64,000 nucleotides of DNA from Parapedobacter sp051400755. Its GTDB lineage: Bacteria > Bacteroidota > Bacteroidia > Sphingobacteriales > Sphingobacteriaceae. A program made the position numbers and the translations under genes. Shown piece by piece: positions 36,644 to 45,517 of the stretch (within the stretch, counting starts at the first letter, position 1; each line of letters begins with the position of its first letter). The stretch lies in the NCBI RefSeq assembly GCF_051400755.1, contig NZ_JBLFFL010000003.1, positions 62,001-126,000 of the forward strand. The letters run 5' to 3'. The notes beneath the pieces are model-generated. The model made no database searches. It was not told where the DNA came from and was given only the letters and a program-made list of their open reading frames with translations.

Positions 36644-37699
36644 ATGAAAATCCTCTCAGTCGGAAATATGTCTGGTTTAAGTAACACTTGCCTGCACCGC
36701 CACTGGGCGTTGGAGAAAGTTGCCGATATCATAGACGTGGTCAATACTTCGGAAAAGTCCACATCCCTAGGATATCGGATTGCTTACCATTTGTTTTGGA
36801 GGTTAAAACTGCCAATCCGTTTACCAGATATTTCAGGCGCAAACATGAAAATAAGAGAATTGGTCAGGAAAGCAAATGTTCAACAACCATATGACATTGT
36901 TTGGATAGACAAGGGAATTACTATAAATCCCGAAACCTTACAGGATATCAAACAACTCTCGCCCAAAACAAAGATCGTGAGTTATTCGCCCGACAATATG
37001 GCGCTTAGGCATAACCAGAGTCAAAATTATCTAAATTGTCTTCCATTGTATGACCATATTTTCACAAACAAGTCGTACATCCTAGACGATATGCGCAGAT
37101 TGGGAGCAAAAGATATTAAGTTTGAAAACAATAGCTACGAATCAAAATTTCATTATCCACATGTACTTACAAATGAAGAGGTAAAACGTTTGGGTGGAGA
37201 CGTAGGATTTATTGGTATGTGGGAAAAAGAACGGGGTGAGAGCATTTCATATCTAGCAAAAAACGGAATCAAAGTAAAGGTTTTTGGCGATGGACGGTGG
37301 AATAAATATAAAGGCGCACCCAATTTCGAAATTCTCCCTGGAGTTTTTTCCGAGGACTATTCCAAAGCATTGCAGGCGTTTAAAATATCGTTATGTTTTT
37401 TACGCAAACTGAACTTTGATCAACAAACGACCCGAACAATGGAAATCCCGGCGTGTGGGGGTTTTATGCTTGCTGAGCGTACCGAGGAACATTTGGCATT
37501 GTTTGAGGAAGGAAAGGAAGCCGCTTTTTTTTCATCTGATGAGGAGTTATTGGAAAAGTGTATTTATTATCTTGCTCACGATGACGACCGAAAAAAAATA
37601 GCAAAAGCAGGTACATTACGATGCGAAACCTCGGGCTATTCAAACGAAAAGACGATTAAAAGACTGATAGAAGTAGTGATGAGAGATGCAAGCAATTAA
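36644..37699 (+). CDS. Glycosyltransferase, CgeB-like/GT1_2 type
   Basis: 351 residues. Recognised from the C-terminal Glyco_trans_1_2 region: 'LRKLNFDQQTTRTMEIPACGGFMLAERTEEHLALFEEGKEAAFFSSDEELLEKCIYYL'. The N-terminal half forms the first Rossmann domain ('KILSVGNMSGLSNTCLHRHWAL'), with 'YDIVWIDKGITINPETL' as in CgeB-family proteins. Donor and acceptor unknown. Stop overlaps the longest reading of the next gene by 14 bases. Confidence 0.85.
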   Translation: MKILSVGNMSGLSNTCLHRHWALEKVADIIDVVNTSEKSTSLGYRIAYHLFWRLKLPIRLPDISGANMKIRELVRKANVQQPYDIVWIDKGITINPETLQDIKQLSPKTKIVSYSPDNMALRHNQSQNYLNCLPLYDHIFTNKSYILDDMRRLGAKDIKFENNSYESKFHYPHVLTNEEVKRLGGDVGFIGMWEKERGESISYLAKNGIKVKVFGDGRWNKYKGAPNFEILPGVFSEDYSKALQAFKISLCFLRKLNFDQQTTRTMEIPACGGFMLAERTEEHLALFEEGKEAAFFSSDEELLEKCIYYLAHDDDRKKIAKAGTLRCETSGYSNEKTIKRLIEVVMRDASN

Positions 37700-39245
37700 A
37701 ACAATGCCTAAAGATGATATTATCAGTTTATCCAGGAAATGGTTGGGTATTCTATTATACTTTGCCATTGCTATCGAACTAATCGTATTTCCATCGTGGG
37801 AAAATCTATGCGGTTGCATTATGGAATTGATAGTATGGGCGATATTCCGCACATACTTTTTAAAACGCAGTATTATTCTGATGCACCCGTTTGCTTTCCT
37901 GATGTTTCTATCAATGTTTTTGTACAGGTACATACCATTAATAGCCACGTTGATTGAAGGCAAGCCGATAGCCTACGAATTCGGAATGGCTTACGAAACT
38001 TTTTTTCACGAAACATTGTTATTTATTGTTTCTTCGCTGGCCTTTTATACGGCTGTGGTCCAAAAGAAAAAAAGCAACAACGCAATACAACGAGCGTTGT
38101 ATAAATTGGGTTTTTTTGAAACAGACGCCCGAATTTTGTGGTTGCTGGGATTGGTGGGCTTAGCGATACGCGTACAGCAGTTGTCAGTAGCGGGTGAGGT
38201 AGAATATGGAGATGTAGGCAATAAACTTCTAGCGGGGCTGACTTATCTGCAATATGCACCTCTAATTATGCTTTTTCCTACATTATCGGGCATAGCTTAC
38301 AATCGTCGGCGTAATATATTTATTTGGGTATATGTAGTCGTACTATTTCTGGTGAGCTTTGCTACCAATAGTCGGTTGGCAATGCTATTCCCCATATTGA
38401 CCATTATATTGTTATACTTTCTCTTTCTGTTAAAACATAATATTTCCATTTTTCGCCACTTTTCACTTATAAGAATCGTCGTTTTAGGGATCGTTATTGT
38501 TTTCGGATTAAATTTAGTATCCGATATTTCTCTAGCAATGTTGGCAACCCGTGGAGTACGTGGGAATGTTGGTCGTTTTGAGTTATTCAATAAAACCATA
38601 GAAACATTACAGAATGAAGAACTCATGCAACGGTTGCGTTCCGTTTCACTTGAAGAAAAAAATGAAGTAATCTCTTATAATGAAGGATGGGACGAAATGT
38701 ATTTAGATAATTTCATGCTAAATAGATTTGGGAATCTGCGGATTTCCGACAGAACTATTTATTATGCCGATAAGATAGGCTATGGAAATAAGGTGATGCT
38801 TGATGATTTTACGCAGAAGGCTCTTGCAACATATCCTACGTCCATATTGAACCTCCTGGGTATTCAAATCGACAAAACCAAGTTGGAATACTCACGTGGT
38901 GACATGTTATATCAAATAGTGGATGGAAAATCACTATTGGGATCCTTTCGGGTGACCAGCCACGTTGGTGATGGTTTAGCCACCTTTGGTTATCTATATT
39001 TTCTCATACAGTACATCTTTTTCTTTTTGGTATTCAAGCTATTGGATTGCTATGTATGGTATGGCTCACAGGGCATAGTATATTCCACATTAGGCTTAAT
39101 AAATGTATTTGGATTTTTAGGAATGTTTCGCAATGCAAATGGTTGCTTAACTGATCTTAGTTACATTATGAGGGGTTTTTGGCAGGATTGCTTTACGTTT
39201 TGGATAGTCATTTTCGTCTTAAAAATATTTATACGGAGTAAATGA
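37686..39245 (+). CDS. wzy: Oligosaccharide repeat-unit polymerase (Wzy-like)
   Basis: 519 residues, about 12 membrane helices and one large loop (about 300-400, 'GVRGNVGRFELFNKTIETLQNEELMQRL'), the layout of O-antigen/capsule polymerases, which join flipped repeat units in the periplasm. Wzy proteins share little sequence, so the call rests on topology and on there being no other candidate in a Wzx/Wzc locus. A second ATG at 37704 would avoid the overlap with the upstream gene. The following 135 bases (39246-39380) hold only a 29-codon frame with no support. Confidence 0.8.
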   Translation: MQAIKTMPKDDIISLSRKWLGILLYFAIAIELIVFPSWENLCGCIMELIVWAIFRTYFLKRSIILMHPFAFLMFLSMFLYRYIPLIATLIEGKPIAYEFGMAYETFFHETLLFIVSSLAFYTAVVQKKKSNNAIQRALYKLGFFETDARILWLLGLVGLAIRVQQLSVAGEVEYGDVGNKLLAGLTYLQYAPLIMLFPTLSGIAYNRRRNIFIWVYVVVLFLVSFATNSRLAMLFPILTIILLYFLFLLKHNISIFRHFSLIRIVVLGIVIVFGLNLVSDISLAMLATRGVRGNVGRFELFNKTIETLQNEELMQRLRSVSLEEKNEVISYNEGWDEMYLDNFMLNRFGNLRISDRTIYYADKIGYGNKVMLDDFTQKALATYPTSILNLLGIQIDKTKLEYSRGDMLYQIVDGKSLLGSFRVTSHVGDGLATFGYLYFLIQYIFFFLVFKLLDCYVWYGSQGIVYSTLGLINVFGFLGMFRNANGCLTDLSYIMRGFWQDCFTFWIVIFVLKIFIRSK

Positions 39246-39380
39246 AAATACCGACATATAGCCCTACACGTAACGATAATATCAAATTTCAGAACGACCA
39301 CTGGATATGGTTGTCTCTATGGCCGAGATGAGGAACAGGTATATTGTCAAATTGTCAAACAAGTTTTTTACAGGACCCGA

Positions 39381-40544
39381 ATGAAAATCACTTTCCTCAC
39401 GCATCCTCGTTTCCTTCCATCCCAAAGCATGCCACGCTACACCAATTGGCTTGCTAACAGCATGAAAAATCGTGGGCATGAAGTCACTGTATGGGCACCA
39501 AAAGCAGTGTTTTATCGCTTTCCTATCCCACGCGCACTAAAGAAATGGATGGGATACATTGACCAATATGTGCTTTTCCCATTATGGATTAAGAAACAAC
39601 TAAAAAAAAGCAACTCAGACACCTTGTATGTCTTTACTGATCATGCTTTAGGTCCCTGGGTCCCCTATTTAGTGCAATTCCCGCATGTTATTCATTGTCA
39701 CGACTTTTTAGCACAACGCAGCGCGCTAGGTGAAATCCCCGAAAACCCAACCGGTGCGTCTGGAAAAGCTTATCAAGCATTTATTAGAAGAGGGTACCGG
39801 AAAGGCAAAAATTTTATTTCCATTTCACAAAAAACAAAAAGGGATCTTCATCGATTCTTAATATCCAAACCACAATTATCTGAAGTAGTTTATAATGGTC
39901 TCAACCGAAAGTTTCAACCCGCAACAGACCTTACAATAGTAAGAAAAGCGCTTGAAAAAGAATTTAATCTTAAGCTATCGGCAGGTTTTCTGCTGCATGT
40001 CGGCGGCAATCAATGGTACAAAAACCGTCCGGGAGTCATCGAAATATATACGGCCTGGCGTCGCCAATCCTCATTAACATTACCCTTGGTTTTAATTGGA
40101 GCCCTACCAAACGAATCGCTCAATAAAGCCCACCAAAAGTCCGAGTATCAACAAGACATTTTTCCCCTGACAGACGTAAGCGACTCGCAGGTCCAGGATT
40201 TTTACGCAACCGCAAACGTTCTTTTATTTCCTTCATTTGCAGAAGGATTCGGATGGCCAATTATAGAAGCCATGGCTTCGGGATGTCCGGTAGTCACAAC
40301 CAATGACGCACCCATGAATGAGGTAGGAGGCAACGCCGCAACATACATCGATAGGCGGCCGAATGGAAATCTTGAAGATGTAGCGCGATGGGCGCAGACG
40401 TCTGCAAATGTACTGGAAAGTGTTCTCAACAATCCGCATCGACAACAACTGATTGATCAGGGTTTTCTAAATGTTAAACGATTCGATGCCGAAAACGCAT
40501 TGAATAACATAGAAAAGATTTATAACGAAATTCTTCCGGAATGA
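39381..40544 (+). CDS. Glycosyltransferase family 4
   Basis: 387 residues, GT-B fold. 'LHVGGNQWYKNRPGVIEIYTAW' in the hinge and the retaining-GT4 EX7E region 'PSFAEGFGWPIIEAMASGCPVVTTN' (Glu in AEGFG and in IIEAM) are clear. N-terminus 'KITFLTHPRFLPSQSMPRYTNWLANSMKNRGHEVTVWAP' matches acceptor-binding domains. Cytoplasmic face, donor unknown. Four-base ATGA overlap with the next transferase. Composition returns toward the left-arm value from here on. Confidence 0.9.
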   Translation: MKITFLTHPRFLPSQSMPRYTNWLANSMKNRGHEVTVWAPKAVFYRFPIPRALKKWMGYIDQYVLFPLWIKKQLKKSNSDTLYVFTDHALGPWVPYLVQFPHVIHCHDFLAQRSALGEIPENPTGASGKAYQAFIRRGYRKGKNFISISQKTKRDLHRFLISKPQLSEVVYNGLNRKFQPATDLTIVRKALEKEFNLKLSAGFLLHVGGNQWYKNRPGVIEIYTAWRRQSSLTLPLVLIGALPNESLNKAHQKSEYQQDIFPLTDVSDSQVQDFYATANVLLFPSFAEGFGWPIIEAMASGCPVVTTNDAPMNEVGGNAATYIDRRPNGNLEDVARWAQTSANVLESVLNNPHRQQLIDQGFLNVKRFDAENALNNIEKIYNEILPE

Positions 40545-41707
40545 AGGTACTCCGCGTCATCGCCAGCATGAACCCCGCACACGGGGGGCCTTCACAGGGT
40601 ATACGGAATAGCATTCCTGCTTTGGAGCTACTCGGTGTATCCAACGAGGTGGTTTGCTTTGATATGCCCGACGCACCGTATTTGGGCGGTGATACGTTCA
40701 CGATCCATGCCATCGGCCCCGCCAAAGGGCCATATGCCTACTGTCCGCGGTTGCGCGCTTGGTTGCTGGACAACCTGCACCGCTTTGATACCGTCATCAT
40801 CCATGGCCTGTGGCTGCATAACGGCTATGGCACTTACAGGGCATTAAAACAATACAAAACCCAACACAAAAACGCGCCGAAGTTATTCGTGATGCCCCAC
40901 GGCATGTTAGATCCCTATTTCCAAAAAGCCCCTGGCCGCAAACTGAAGGCTTTGCGCAACTGGCTTTTTTGGCGTCTATTTGAACGGTATCTTGTCAACA
41001 ATGCGGATGGGATATTGTTTACATGCGAACAGGAATTGCTGCTCGCCCGTGAAACGTTCCGCTTATACCATCCAAAAAAAGAGATGAATGTCGGCTATGG
41101 TATACAGCCGCCTCCCTCCTATTCGGTCAAGCTCACGCATGACTTCCAAGTCACCTGTCCCATTACGTTCGATCAGTCCTATTGGTTATTCTTAAGTCGG
41201 GTCCACGAAAAAAAGGGGGTAGATCTCCTGATCAAAGCCTACCAAAAACTGCTTAGCGAAGCAGGCACACTCCCATCGCTGATTATTGCGGGTCCGGGGT
41301 TGGATACTCCCTACGGCAGGGAAATAGTCGCGCTTGCACAAACGACTCCTCAAATTTTATTTACGGGCATGCTGACTGGCAATGCCAAGTGGGGGGCACT
41401 ATATGGATGTGAGGTATTTATACTCCCCAGCCATCAGGAAAACTTCGGTATTGCCATTGTGGAAGCCATGGCTTGCGGCAAACCGGTATTGATCAGCAAC
41501 AAAGTGAATATCTGGCGGGAAATAACGAGTAGCGGGGGCGGGTTGGTAGCTGACGATACAGAGCAAGGGGTTTATTCCCTGTTAAAAAATTGGCATGAAA
41601 TGAGCCGAAATCAACACGATGGCATGGCCTTGGCTACGAAGATGACGTATGAAAAACAATTTACCGTGGAACGTGCTGCCGATAATCTGATAAATGCACT
41701 AAAATAA
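40541..41707 (+). CDS. Glycosyltransferase family 4
   Basis: 388 residues. Start 'VLRVIASMNPAHGGPSQGIRNSIPALELLG' and 'FLSRVHEKKGVDLLIKAYQKL', then the EX7E-type 'PSHQENFGIAIVEAMACGKPVLISN', define a retaining GT4. 'PHGMLDPYFQKAPGRKLKALRNWLFWRLFER' is characteristic of capsular GT4 enzymes close to WcaC/WcfI-type. Translationally coupled to the previous transferase. Donor and linkage cannot be read. Confidence 0.9.
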   Translation: MKVLRVIASMNPAHGGPSQGIRNSIPALELLGVSNEVVCFDMPDAPYLGGDTFTIHAIGPAKGPYAYCPRLRAWLLDNLHRFDTVIIHGLWLHNGYGTYRALKQYKTQHKNAPKLFVMPHGMLDPYFQKAPGRKLKALRNWLFWRLFERYLVNNADGILFTCEQELLLARETFRLYHPKKEMNVGYGIQPPPSYSVKLTHDFQVTCPITFDQSYWLFLSRVHEKKGVDLLIKAYQKLLSEAGTLPSLIIAGPGLDTPYGREIVALAQTTPQILFTGMLTGNAKWGALYGCEVFILPSHQENFGIAIVEAMACGKPVLISNKVNIWREITSSGGGLVADDTEQGVYSLLKNWHEMSRNQHDGMALATKMTYEKQFTVERAADNLINALK

Positions 41708-41732
41708 ACAGATCGCTAAAACAACTAGATGA

Positions 41733-42278
41733 ATGACCTATAATACCGACACCTACACAGGAGCATCATTTTCGCTAAGTAACCGCATCATGAGAGCGGT
41801 TTGGGGCTTAGTATATCTTGTTCTTTTCCGATATTCTCCCCGCCCCTTCCACGGGTGGCGTACGCTGCTATTACGCTTATTCGGCGCCAAAATCGGCCGA
41901 GGGGTACATGTCTATCCGAGGGTAAAAATCTGGGCCCCATGGAATCTGGAGATCGGGGATGAAAGCGGCGTGGCCAACGGCGTCAACCTATACAGCCAAG
42001 GCAAGATCACCATCGGCAAACGGGCGGTTCTTTCACAGGGGGCCTACATTTGTGCAGGTACACACGATTACACCAAGAAAGGTTTCCCCTTAGTCACCAA
42101 GCCCATCGTCATTGAAGACCATGCTTGGATCGCGGCGGAAGCATTTATCCACCCAGGAGTGACTATCGGCGAGGGATCCGTGGTCGGAGCGCGCTCCGTG
42201 GTCACCAAAGACACACCGCCTTGGATGGTTTGTTCGGGTTTCCCTGCCAAACCCTTGATGCCGCGTGAACTGGAATAA
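41733..42278 (+). CDS. WcaF-like acetyltransferase (left-handed beta-helix)
   Basis: 181-residue hexapeptide-repeat acyltransferase of the WcaF/maltose-acetyltransferase group, predicted to O-acetylate a sugar with acetyl-CoA. Repeats run from 'IGRGVHVYPRVKIWAPWNLEIGDESGVANGVNLYSQGKITIGKRAVL' to 'VTIGEGSVVGARSVVTKDTPPW'; catalytic His in 'CAGTHDYTKKGF'. 'GFPAKPLMPRE' end is typical. Short upstream helix-like segment at 15-32. Lies within a run of closely spaced genes with 25-base and 18-base gaps. Confidence 0.9.
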   Translation: MTYNTDTYTGASFSLSNRIMRAVWGLVYLVLFRYSPRPFHGWRTLLLRLFGAKIGRGVHVYPRVKIWAPWNLEIGDESGVANGVNLYSQGKITIGKRAVLSQGAYICAGTHDYTKKGFPLVTKPIVIEDHAWIAAEAFIHPGVTIGEGSVVGARSVVTKDTPPWMVCSGFPAKPLMPRELE

Positions 42279-42296
42279 ATCGCTTAATAAGAGCTT

Positions 42297-43130
42297 ATGA
42301 CATTAGATTTAACCATTGTTATTCCCGCCAAAAACGAAGAAAAAAATCTTCCGGGATGCCTTGAAGCAATAGGCAACGATTTTGCGAAGCAGATTGTCGT
42401 GGTCGATTCGGGAAGTACAGACCAAACAAGGGTCATCACCGAACGGTTCGGAGCGGTATTCGTCGACTTTCAATGGAACGGGCAGTTTCCTAAAAAACGC
42501 AACTGGTACCTTCGCAACCATACACCGGATACTCAATGGGTACTGTTTATTGACGCAGACGAATACGTTACGCCCGCCTTCAAGCAGGCGGTTGCAAGAG
42601 CGTTATCCGATCAGACAAAAGTAGGCTATTGGTTGAATTACTCGATCTATTTCATGGGAAAAAAGTTAAAAGGAGGCTATCCATTGAAGAAACTGGCCTT
42701 GTTCAAGGTTGGCGCCGGTGAATACGAATACATCGATGAAAAACAATGGAGCCACTTGGATATGGAAATTCATGAACATCCAATACTAACAGGCGAAGTA
42801 GGCTTCATTGATGAGAAGATCGACCATCGGGACTTCCGAGGGGTAGCCCACTATGTCAATAAACATAACGAGTACTCCAGCTGGGAAGCTTCCCGATACC
42901 TGAAGATGATGGAGACGGCTGAAAAAGCTGACCTAACGTGGAAACAGCGTATCAAGTATAAGCTGATGCGGACGCCGCTTATCGGTCCTGTTTTTTTTCT
43001 GGGCAGTTTTTTCCTCATGGGCGGTTTTCGCGACGGTGCAATCGGATTCGCGTTCGCGATATTGAAGATGGCCTATTTCACGGAAATCTATTGCAAAATT
43101 AATGAGCTAGTAAAAAAAGAAAAAGAATAA
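42297..43130 (+). CDS. Glycosyltransferase family 2
   Basis: 277-residue GT-A inverting transferase of the WaaE/KdtX-like branch. 'LDLTIVIPAKNEEKNLPGCLEAIG' nucleotide-binding start, 'VVVDSGSTDQTRVITE', DXD as 'FIDADEYVTP'. Ends with one membrane-associated helix pair ('TPLIGPVFFLGSFFLMGGFRDGAIGFAFAILKMAYFTEIY'), as in this branch. Related colanic-acid WcaE-type enzymes add glucose or galactose. Donor here unknown. Confidence 0.9.
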   Translation: MTLDLTIVIPAKNEEKNLPGCLEAIGNDFAKQIVVVDSGSTDQTRVITERFGAVFVDFQWNGQFPKKRNWYLRNHTPDTQWVLFIDADEYVTPAFKQAVARALSDQTKVGYWLNYSIYFMGKKLKGGYPLKKLALFKVGAGEYEYIDEKQWSHLDMEIHEHPILTGEVGFIDEKIDHRDFRGVAHYVNKHNEYSSWEASRYLKMMETAEKADLTWKQRIKYKLMRTPLIGPVFFLGSFFLMGGFRDGAIGFAFAILKMAYFTEIYCKINELVKKEKE

Positions 43131-43204
43131 AACTTTGGATAGCAGTGGATATCCGTTGCCCAACGGTTTGACCGAAATTAAACGATAGATTAAGGAACCA
43201 GGTA

Positions 43205-44200
43205 ATGGTAGCAACAGAAAAGAAGAAAAAGAACAGGGCTCTTGATATTTTCAAGTTAATCGCTGCATTTGGAGTAATTGCCGCCCATGTGAACCATGAT
43301 ACCGTTGCAGCGTCCACTTTTGCATCCTTATTCACTCCATTTCGGGTTCCTTATTTCATATTGGTTTCGATGGCTTTTTTTCTGATCGGGATTTCCAGTC
43401 CTAGGCCGGTGAATCATTTTAGCAAAATCTTCCACCGATTGGTCGTTCCGTACCTTTCGTGGACACTCATCTATACGGTTATCTTGCATCTCCGCAACCA
43501 GTCTCCCTCCCCAGTATTGACGCTAGATAATTGGTGGGAACTTCTGTTGTATGGCAAAACGACCCCACAGATGTATTTTATTCCCTTGTTAATCAGCTAC
43601 CAGCTCATCTTATACGGCTTGTTTCACGCCATAAAACGAAGGTTGACATGGATAGCTGTAGGGTGTCTAGCGGCTGGGCTCCTTCATTTTTTCATCGGGG
43701 TGAAATACGAGGAATTCGCACATTCCCTTGGAGGACTGTTGGTTTTTTGTGTTTTCGTATTAGTGGTATGGTGGACGAAGGACAAGATTACCAAACCCGC
43801 ATTCAATGTGTGGCTATTAATACTGGGACTGGTTGCTTTTGTAGTGACATTGTACTGTAGTTTTTATACAGTCAAATTGACTTTTTTGGATTACCATATG
43901 ATTAATGCCCTGGGCGGGATCAGCGTATTCCTCATCTGCATAGGTCGGCCGATATTCTCGGTCAGCCAAAAAATCATTCAGGCGAGTACCACCTCCTACG
44001 GCATTTATCTCTCACATTTCCTTTTTATTTGGTTATGGCGAGTTATAGTTGGTAAGGTGTTAAAGATTACCATCACATACGACCTGTTTTTCATGGTCGC
44101 CATGACAAGTTTTGTCTTCATATGCTCTTATCTGTTCGTCGTTGGCCTCCAGCGCCAGAAATGGTTGGCTAGGCTCCTATTGGGCGTGAAAGAAAATTAA
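43205..44200 (+). CDS. Integral membrane acyltransferase (Acyltransferase_3 family)
   Basis: 331 residues, about ten membrane helices. N-terminal 'NRALDIFKLIAAFGVIAAHVNHD' has the catalytic His of the OafA/WecH/YeaA family, followed by 'FFLIGISS' and 'FHRLVVPYLSWTLIYT' with the conserved Arg. Transfers acetyl (or other acyl) groups to sugars on the periplasmic side. With the WcaF-like enzyme this makes two acylation activities, so the polymer is probably O-acetylated on more than one residue. Confidence 0.88.
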   Translation: MVATEKKKKNRALDIFKLIAAFGVIAAHVNHDTVAASTFASLFTPFRVPYFILVSMAFFLIGISSPRPVNHFSKIFHRLVVPYLSWTLIYTVILHLRNQSPSPVLTLDNWWELLLYGKTTPQMYFIPLLISYQLILYGLFHAIKRRLTWIAVGCLAAGLLHFFIGVKYEEFAHSLGGLLVFCVFVLVVWWTKDKITKPAFNVWLLILGLVAFVVTLYCSFYTVKLTFLDYHMINALGGISVFLICIGRPIFSVSQKIIQASTTSYGIYLSHFLFIWLWRVIVGKVLKITITYDLFFMVAMTSFVFICSYLFVVGLQRQKWLARLLLGVKEN

Positions 44201-44272
44201 TTGGACGAAAATCGCTTACCTCAGAAAACATTAACACGCTGGTGTTAAGTGTGCATAACAATTACTGAAACG

Positions 44273-45517
44273 ATGCGTATACTCATTTTTGGTATCAATT
44301 ATTCCCCAGAACTCACCGGCATCGGCAAATATACCGGTGAGATGGGTGCCTGGTTTGCCGCCCAGGGGCATGAAGTGGCAGCCGTCACGGCCAAACCCTA
44401 CTATCCCGAATGGGAGATACACCAAGCATACAAGGGCAAAGGATGGATCACCGAGCAAGTCGACGGCGTGACGGTACATCGTGTACCGCTGTATGTGCCC
44501 AAGGAAGTGACGTCGAAAAAACGCATCCTGCATGAATTTTCCTTCCTCGGCGGGGTATTCCCAAAATGGTTTGGCCTATTGCTGAAAAAGAAATATGACG
44601 TGGTCATCGATATCACCCCACCCTTCCACTTGGGCTTTTTTGCCATGCTTTACGCGAAGCTAAAACGAGCCAAACTGGTCACCCACATCCAGGATCTGCA
44701 GGTAGACGCTGCGAAAGAATTGGGCATGATCAGCAACGAACGCCTGCTCAATGCGATGTTCAAAGCGGAAAAATACCTGCTTGACCAAAGCGATGCGGTG
44801 TCTTCCATCAGCTTGGGCATGAAGAAGAAGATCCTGGCCAAAGGTGTTTCTGAAACGAAATACATCATGTTCCCCAACTGGGTCGATGAGCAGGCTATCA
44901 AACCCCTCCCCAAAGAACAGTCGCTGAGAAGCGAATGGGGTATACCCATGGACGACAAGGTGATCCTGTACTCCGGCAACCTCGGCGAAAAACAGGGGAT
45001 AGAGATCATCATCGATGCTGCTAAATCGTTCAGCGATAAGCCTGACGTGCACTTCGTCATCTGCGGTTCAGGCGGTGCGCGCGACCGACTCAAGACGATG
45101 GCCGAGCAAGCCGGATTGCCGCAAGTACGGTTTTATCCCTTGCAGCCCTATGAAAAACTGTCGGCCTTGCTGGCCGCAGCAGACGTGCACCTGGTGCTGC
45201 AAAAGAAATCGGCATCCGACCTGGTGATGCCCAGCAAACTTACCGGCATCCTTGCTGCGGGAGGGTGCGCCATCGTCTCCGCAATGCCGGGCACCGCTTT
45301 GTATGAGGTGGTCGATCACCATCAATTGGGCATTCTCATCGAACCAGAATCAGCAGCAGCACTCGTAAACGGCTTGCAACAAGCACTTCATACTGACCTA
45401 AACGCACCCCGGGAGCGTGCCCGGCAATATGCGGAACGCTTTTTGAGTAAAGAACAGTTATTAAAGGAATTTGAACAGAACTTGGTAACGTTGACAACTC
45501 ATGAAAAACACGCTTAG
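44273..45517 (+). CDS. WcaI-like glycosyltransferase (GT4)
   Basis: 414 residues from ATG 44273, which starts 'MRILIFGINYSPELTGIGKYTGEM', the WcaI hallmark; an ATG 24 bases earlier is also in frame. 'VVIDITPPFHLGFFAMLYAKLKRAKLVTHIQDLQVDAAKELGM' and 'LYSGNLGEKQGIEIIIDAAK' follow the colanic-acid fucosyltransferase WcaI pattern. Given fcl/gmd in the locus, fucose as donor is plausible but inferred. Overlaps wzi by 17 bases. Confidence 0.88.
   Translation: MRILIFGINYSPELTGIGKYTGEMGAWFAAQGHEVAAVTAKPYYPEWEIHQAYKGKGWITEQVDGVTVHRVPLYVPKEVTSKKRILHEFSFLGGVFPKWFGLLLKKKYDVVIDITPPFHLGFFAMLYAKLKRAKLVTHIQDLQVDAAKELGMISNERLLNAMFKAEKYLLDQSDAVSSISLGMKKKILAKGVSETKYIMFPNWVDEQAIKPLPKEQSLRSEWGIPMDDKVILYSGNLGEKQGIEIIIDAAKSFSDKPDVHFVICGSGGARDRLKTMAEQAGLPQVRFYPLQPYEKLSALLAAADVHLVLQKKSASDLVMPSKLTGILAAGGCAIVSAMPGTALYEVVDHHQLGILIEPESAAALVNGLQQALHTDLNAPRERARQYAERFLSKEQLLKEFEQNLVTLTTHEKHA

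Noticed and set aside
39246..39380. 29-codon frame after wzy
   Set aside because: Too short, overlaps the wzy stop and has no match; possible remnant only.
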